Below, piece by piece: positions 59,853 through 64,000 of a stretch of DNA of 64,000 nt. The notes beneath the pieces were generated by a model, which ran no database searches, was not told the origin of the DNA, and worked only from the letters and a program-made list of their open reading frames with translations. The DNA lies in the NCBI GenBank assembly GCA_964030475.1, contig CAXIPT010000004.1:4784291-4848290 (forward strand), read 5' to 3'. The position numbers and the translations under genes were made by a program. Positions within the stretch are counted from its first letter, which is position 1, and each line of letters starts with the position of its first letter. The stretch comes from Tethya wilhelma. Its lineage: Eukaryota > Porifera > Demospongiae > Tethyida > Tethyidae.

Positions 59853-61772
59853 GTGAGCTGCTTTAATTTTAATGTACAGTAAACTAGCTATTTCTGAGAT
59901 TCAAAAATACAATTACAGCAATTAATTGGATGTTAATTGACGTTATGCAAATAATTTCACAACATGGTAGTGCCCCTAGTACGTACACTATGTAAGCTTA
60001 TCATGTAGAATTGTAGATCAATGTCAGAGTATATATAGGTATAGATATTGGGGTTAAACTTTTAAAGTTATAAGGTTGGAGTTAATGCTTACAAAATATT
60101 GTAATAGCAATAAACAACTATGGCTTGAGAATCAAGGGGTTATGCTATAATAAATTATTTAATTTAACTGCATAATTAATGTACTTTGTAATTCTGCTTC
60201 GTATCCTTCGTATTCGTATCCTACTAATTAATTGTCACATTAATTTTTGTGAAAGCTATAACTTGAGCATCATTACCATTAATTTCTTTATAAGTTTTAC
60301 ACTTTGATTCCACATCCATGGCTGAATTTTCCAGATGCAGCCTGCAGGCCTGCAGGCCGTATACATACATGCACAGCTATATTTACGTCCAAAATAATAT
60401 AATTATAGTCCTACAATGTCATAATCATTGTGTATGATTCCAACTGAGCTAGTGTATACTGAGGCTTGTCACTAGCTTGCATGCATGCTTGTGCACAATG
60501 TAATTATTATATTAACAGTGCAGGAAAAGGCGCTTGTTTATGCGTTTGGGTATATAGCATAGCTAGCATGTTTGTAAAATAAGACCATGTGCCGTTTATG
60601 ACGTCTGATTTTAATGCTGGAGTTGGCTTACCCGAGTATAATATTATGTGTGTATAGTAAATTTAATATGGATGTTGATTGAGCTATTGTTAAGCACCAT
60701 AATGAACTATAATAGGGCGGCGTGCTCTGTGAATGTATGTGGTATAATTATTATAATTATGAGAACAATAATAACAGGATTACAATGGTTGGAAAAACTG
60801 AAAGAACTCTGAGTTGACACAATCATCCATATATAATCATCCATGCAGACATGATTACTGTACTTTAAGGCATCATAGATTTTGTGTGACATGTCTATAT
60901 ATATTATTCTAAGCTGGCCTGGTCTACTATGACGTATGAATGACCATAATTATAGTTGAACATCAGCTAGGCCTATGTATAGATAGGCCTATAGCTATAA
61001 CAGGATTACAATGGTTGGAAAAACTGAAAGAACTCTGAGTTGACACAGTCATCCATATATAATCATCCATGCATATGTAGACATAATTATATTGTACTTG
61101 AAATTTAATGCGTCATATTATGTGACATGTCCATTGTTCTAAGCTGGCCTGCTCTACTATGACGTATGCATGACCATATATTAATAGTATATAATAGTTG
61201 AGCATCAGCTATATAATTTATAGGGAAGGTTAGCTTAATTGTGTAAGACAATCTATGGACATGTTCTGTGATGTATGCATGACCATATGCATCAATACTA
61301 TAGAGCAGGTCGGCTTGTAAATACGTATTTAGACCTCTAAATTTACAACATTATATGTATGTCATAACAATTTATATTGCTGAATATGGATAATTGACAA
61401 TCATCCATATTCAAGCATCAAATGCATAATGATTGTGTCAATTTAGAGTACTTTCAGGTTTTATTCTTATAAATTATTGTTCTCATACATTATTAATTTT
61501 TAAGTATTATATATAATAGCTTTACGGCATGCAGGCCTTAAGTTCTAGGTGGCATGCATATATAAACCTCTCCATAATTATATCCACAAAAGTCAATTGT
61601 TGCCCTCGAAATTTTTTAGTATTATGATACACATATAAATCAATTATGTTAATTATTATTTTAATGCATCAAAATTAACTCACAATCATGTGTGATGCCA
61701 ATCCAACAGATCTATAAATTTGGTGCTGCTACGTATACTGACTTAGTCTGGGCTTTTTGCAGCCGCAGCACG
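59853..61772. other. Gene-free stretch
   Basis: AT-rich. Contains the 231-bp-spaced direct repeat at 60768-61215 and, right before the next gene, a sequence rich in 'catgcat' words. No exon supported. Confidence 0.45.
60768..61215. repeat. Direct repeat, two units 231 bp apart
   Basis: aacaggattacaatggttgg begins both units (near 60773 and 61001) and both run to taagctggcctg..tctacta and an agcatcagct-like end. A degraded third piece (gatgtatgcatgaccatatg) is near 61270. Confidence 0.85.
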
Positions 61773-64000
61773 ATGGCTACGCTGAGTCTGACTATCTTAC
61801 TTATGCCTATGTACCTGTTGGGAATTACGCTAGCCACTTTGGCATCAGCTGAAACCTACTATATTATAATATCAGCAGACAACACCACTTGTCCATCTGA
61901 GACCACACCTACTGACCACACCCCATTAGGTGAGAATGCAACTTGTTTTACTCTTACTCAATATGCTGAGAATAGGTTAGTATCTGATTCTATTGACTCT
62001 AACATAACCCTAGTCTTTATCCCTGGTCATCATACACTTGGTTCTCAACTTCACATTCAAAATGTTACAAATTTGGTCCTCAAAGTTGCACAGACTAACT
62101 CCTCTACTAGAACCACCATTTCATGCACAATCTTTTCAGGATTGCTTTTTGAGAATATATCTGAGGTCATTCTTAGTGGTCTTGAGTTCAATGAGTGCTT
62201 GGAGAACTCTGTGGGATCAGTAGATGAACTGAGGATGGAAGATTGTAGGTTTCAAAATGGAAATGGAATGGAATTGAGTAGTGTCACTAATGCAACTTTT
62301 GTGGGGAGCTCTTTCAGCTCACTCTCTGCATTCAGAAATCCTTGGGATCCATCAACTAAAACTAATGGCACTTCTGGAGGAGCCATCATTGCCTTTGATA
62401 GTCATCTTCTTTTTATTGAATGTAATTTCGAACAAAACAGTGCGGCTGACGGAAGTGGTGGTGCAATATGGACGGACAGCCTTGTTATTTCTATCCATAA
62501 TAGTAATTTCAGTAATAACAGAGCCAAAGAAGGTGGTGCAGTATATGTTACTGTAGGCTCTGAAAACATTTCCAATGATTATGATAGTAGTTTGACAAGT
62601 GCCGAGTCTGGTTGTGCAATGCAGGCCTCAAGATCAAATTTTACTCAGAAATGTTATACTAACATAAACATGAGTATTTTCACTAACAACACAGCTGCAG
62701 AGTCTGGTGGTGCAATAGTTTCGAACACCGGTAGCATTAACATAGATGGTAGTCATTTCAGTAACAATGCAGCAGGCTCAAAATTTAATGATAGCTATAG
62801 TTGGAGTTATGGTGGTGCAATAATGATAAAAGGCAGCAATATCTCTATATTTGACAGCACTTTTGTTGAAAATACAGCTAGCTATGGTGGTGCTGTACAC
62901 ATGAGTTCTGTCTGTGGCAGTGATGAGATAGCAATAAATGGCAGTCAATGTGGTTACATCTCAATATTAAACAGTGCTTTCAGTAACAACATGGCTGCTA
63001 GTGGTGGTGCACTAAGTTCAAAGTGTGGCAGTTGTGAGATAGCATTGCCAAGCTGTCACTGTGGTGACATCTCCGTATTTAACAGTACTTTCAGTAACAA
63101 CATGGCTTTTGATGGTGGTGGTGCAGTAAGTTCAGACAGTGGCAGTATTGTCATACATGGCAGCGATATCAGCAGTAACAGAGGAGACTTTGGTGGAGCA
63201 ATAAATATATGGAATGGTAATATTAGTATTTGTAATAGCAATTTCACTAATAACTCTGCAGACTTTGGCAGTGTTATAATATATACTAGTGGTGGTTATA
63301 TGCTCATACAAGACAGTACTTTCAGTAATAATGCAGGTGGTTTTTGTGGTGCTGTGTGCAGTTTATTTGCTTTTAGTCCAACTACTGTAACAATACACTC
63401 TAGCAGTTTTATTGGCAACACAGCTACTGATGGTGGTGCTCTATACCTAGACAGATTCAGTAATGGAAATACAATTATAGACAACTGTGTCTTTGACTCT
63501 AACTCTGCAGCAGCTAGAGGTGGTGCAATTTATGTCGAATCAAATACTCTCAATTTTACAGGCTCTCTTCAAATCACAAACAACTCAGCAAAAACTGGTG
63601 TAGTCTTTGCATTACAGAGCACATTGTCATTATCAGGTGATACAACCATTTCTGATAATAAGGCATCATTTTATGCTTTGGGTAGTAATATAAGATTTGA
63701 TGGAAATACAAACTTCACAGATAACTCACCTCCACAGGATACAAACTATGGTGTTATTGAAGAGGGAGGAGCAATTACTTCTCTCCTAAGCATAATTGAA
63801 TTCACTGGAACAGTCAACATTCTGCATAACAATGCTAGTAATAATTATGGTGGTGGAATTTTTTTGTCTGAAAGCATCATGCATACAAATGGAAACACAA
63901 CTATTGCCCACAACAATGCACTGTCTGGTGGAGGTATATATGCCTATAATAGCGAATTAGAATTTAATGACACTACCACCATTATATCAGAAAATACTGC
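61773..64000 (+). CDS. Secreted beta-helix repeat protein (Pmp-like), 5' part
   Basis: Open for 742 codons from the ATG at 61773 to the window end, with no intron and no stop. Residues 1-27 are a signal peptide (LTILLMPMYLLGITLATLAS then A). After a leader region come many copies of a right-handed beta-helix repeat of about 25-40 residues with the core SxFSNNxAxxxGGAI/V, for example STFSNNMAFDGGGAVSSDS and SNFTNNSADFGS, plus many N-x-S/T glycosylation sites. GGAI/FxxN repeats match chlamydial polymorphic outer membrane proteins; automated annotation gives that name to a large sponge family, but a eukaryotic signal peptide, N-glycosylation sites and family expansion argue for a host surface or secreted protein. 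The anchor or C-terminus is outside the window. Confidence 0.85.
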   Translation, partial: MATLSLTILLMPMYLLGITLATLASAETYYIIISADNTTCPSETTPTDHTPLGENATCFTLTQYAENRLVSDSIDSNITLVFIPGHHTLGSQLHIQNVTNLVLKVAQTNSSTRTTISCTIFSGLLFENISEVILSGLEFNECLENSVGSVDELRMEDCRFQNGNGMELSSVTNATFVGSSFSSLSAFRNPWDPSTKTNGTSGGAIIAFDSHLLFIECNFEQNSAADGSGGAIWTDSLVISIHNSNFSNNRAKEGGAVYVTVGSENISNDYDSSLTSAESGCAMQASRSNFTQKCYTNINMSIFTNNTAAESGGAIVSNTGSINIDGSHFSNNAAGSKFNDSYSWSYGGAIMIKGSNISIFDSTFVENTASYGGAVHMSSVCGSDEIAINGSQCGYISILNSAFSNNMAASGGALSSKCGSCEIALPSCHCGDISVFNSTFSNNMAFDGGGAVSSDSGSIVIHGSDISSNRGDFGGAINIWNGNISICNSNFTNNSADFGSVIIYTSGGYMLIQDSTFSNNAGGFCGAVCSLFAFSPTTVTIHSSSFIGNTATDGGALYLDRFSNGNTIIDNCVFDSNSAAARGGAIYVESNTLNFTGSLQITNNSAKTGVVFALQSTLSLSGDTTISDNKASFYALGSNIRFDGNTNFTDNSPPQDTNYGVIEEGGAITSLLSIIEFTGTVNILHNNASNNYGGGIFLSESIMHTNGNTTIAHNNALSGGGIYAYNSELEFNDTTTIISENT

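Noticed and set aside
61773..64000. Bacterial contamination (chlamydial Pmp gene)
   Set aside because: Base composition, N-glycosylation sites and continuity with a eukaryotic contig argue for a host gene; the name is only an annotation habit.

Overview
This is eukaryotic DNA: AT-rich, with short GT-AG introns, multi-exon genes, non-LTR and gag-type retroelement remnants, many DNA transposons and microsatellites. The gene set (kelch protein, XMAP215/CKAP5 TOG protein, a secreted beta-helix protein of the kind annotated 'Pmp-like' in sponges, SAMD3-like and FLYWCH-MULE proteins) suggests a marine invertebrate, most likely a demosponge such as Amphimedon. The organism is inferred, not proven. 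Gaps: N at 2374, 19256, 50948-50972, 57167 and 58796.

0.7-11.8 kb is a transposon cluster. A near-complete Mutator-like element (7331-9912, 8-bp target duplications, FLYWCH plus MULE transposase with a frameshift) faces a truncated inverted copy (737-2373). Between them lie a broken gag fragment and a Russian-doll nest of inverted-repeat elements (3340-7050).

12-17 kb holds two copies of a Tc1/IS630-like DD34E transposase, each with a PB1-like accessory ORF nearby. The intact-looking transposase has its second catalytic Asp changed to His.

17.2-28.6 kb holds a group of genes resembling proteins that are highly multicopy in sponges, cnidarians and fish: a DDE-type transposase-like gene (+), a nine-exon SAM-domain (SAMD3-like) gene (-), head-to-head with a C2H2 gene (+), a small acidic gene and its partial duplicate around a 182-bp tandem repeat, another SAMD3-like exon, and a Tudor-knot protein (-). 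They may derive from one or more large gene-carrying transposons.

29-45 kb is mostly repeats: terminal-inverted-repeat elements (one with an empty-site paralogue, one with an 11-bp target duplication), palindromes, and a 5'-truncated LINE reverse transcriptase.

45.6-59.9 kb is the cellular gene region. A five-exon kelch gene (-) is head-to-head with a CKAP5/XMAP215-like gene (+) encoding TOG1 and TOG2. Three TOG2 exons are present twice, nearly identical, about 6 kb apart. Between the copies are phase-compatible exons for a U-box plus coiled coil ending in a stop, so the locus could encode both a TOG-U-box chimera and the ordinary TOG protein, or the repeat is an assembly artefact. Unassigned exons follow. 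From 61773 to the window end runs the open 5' part of a secreted beta-helix repeat protein.
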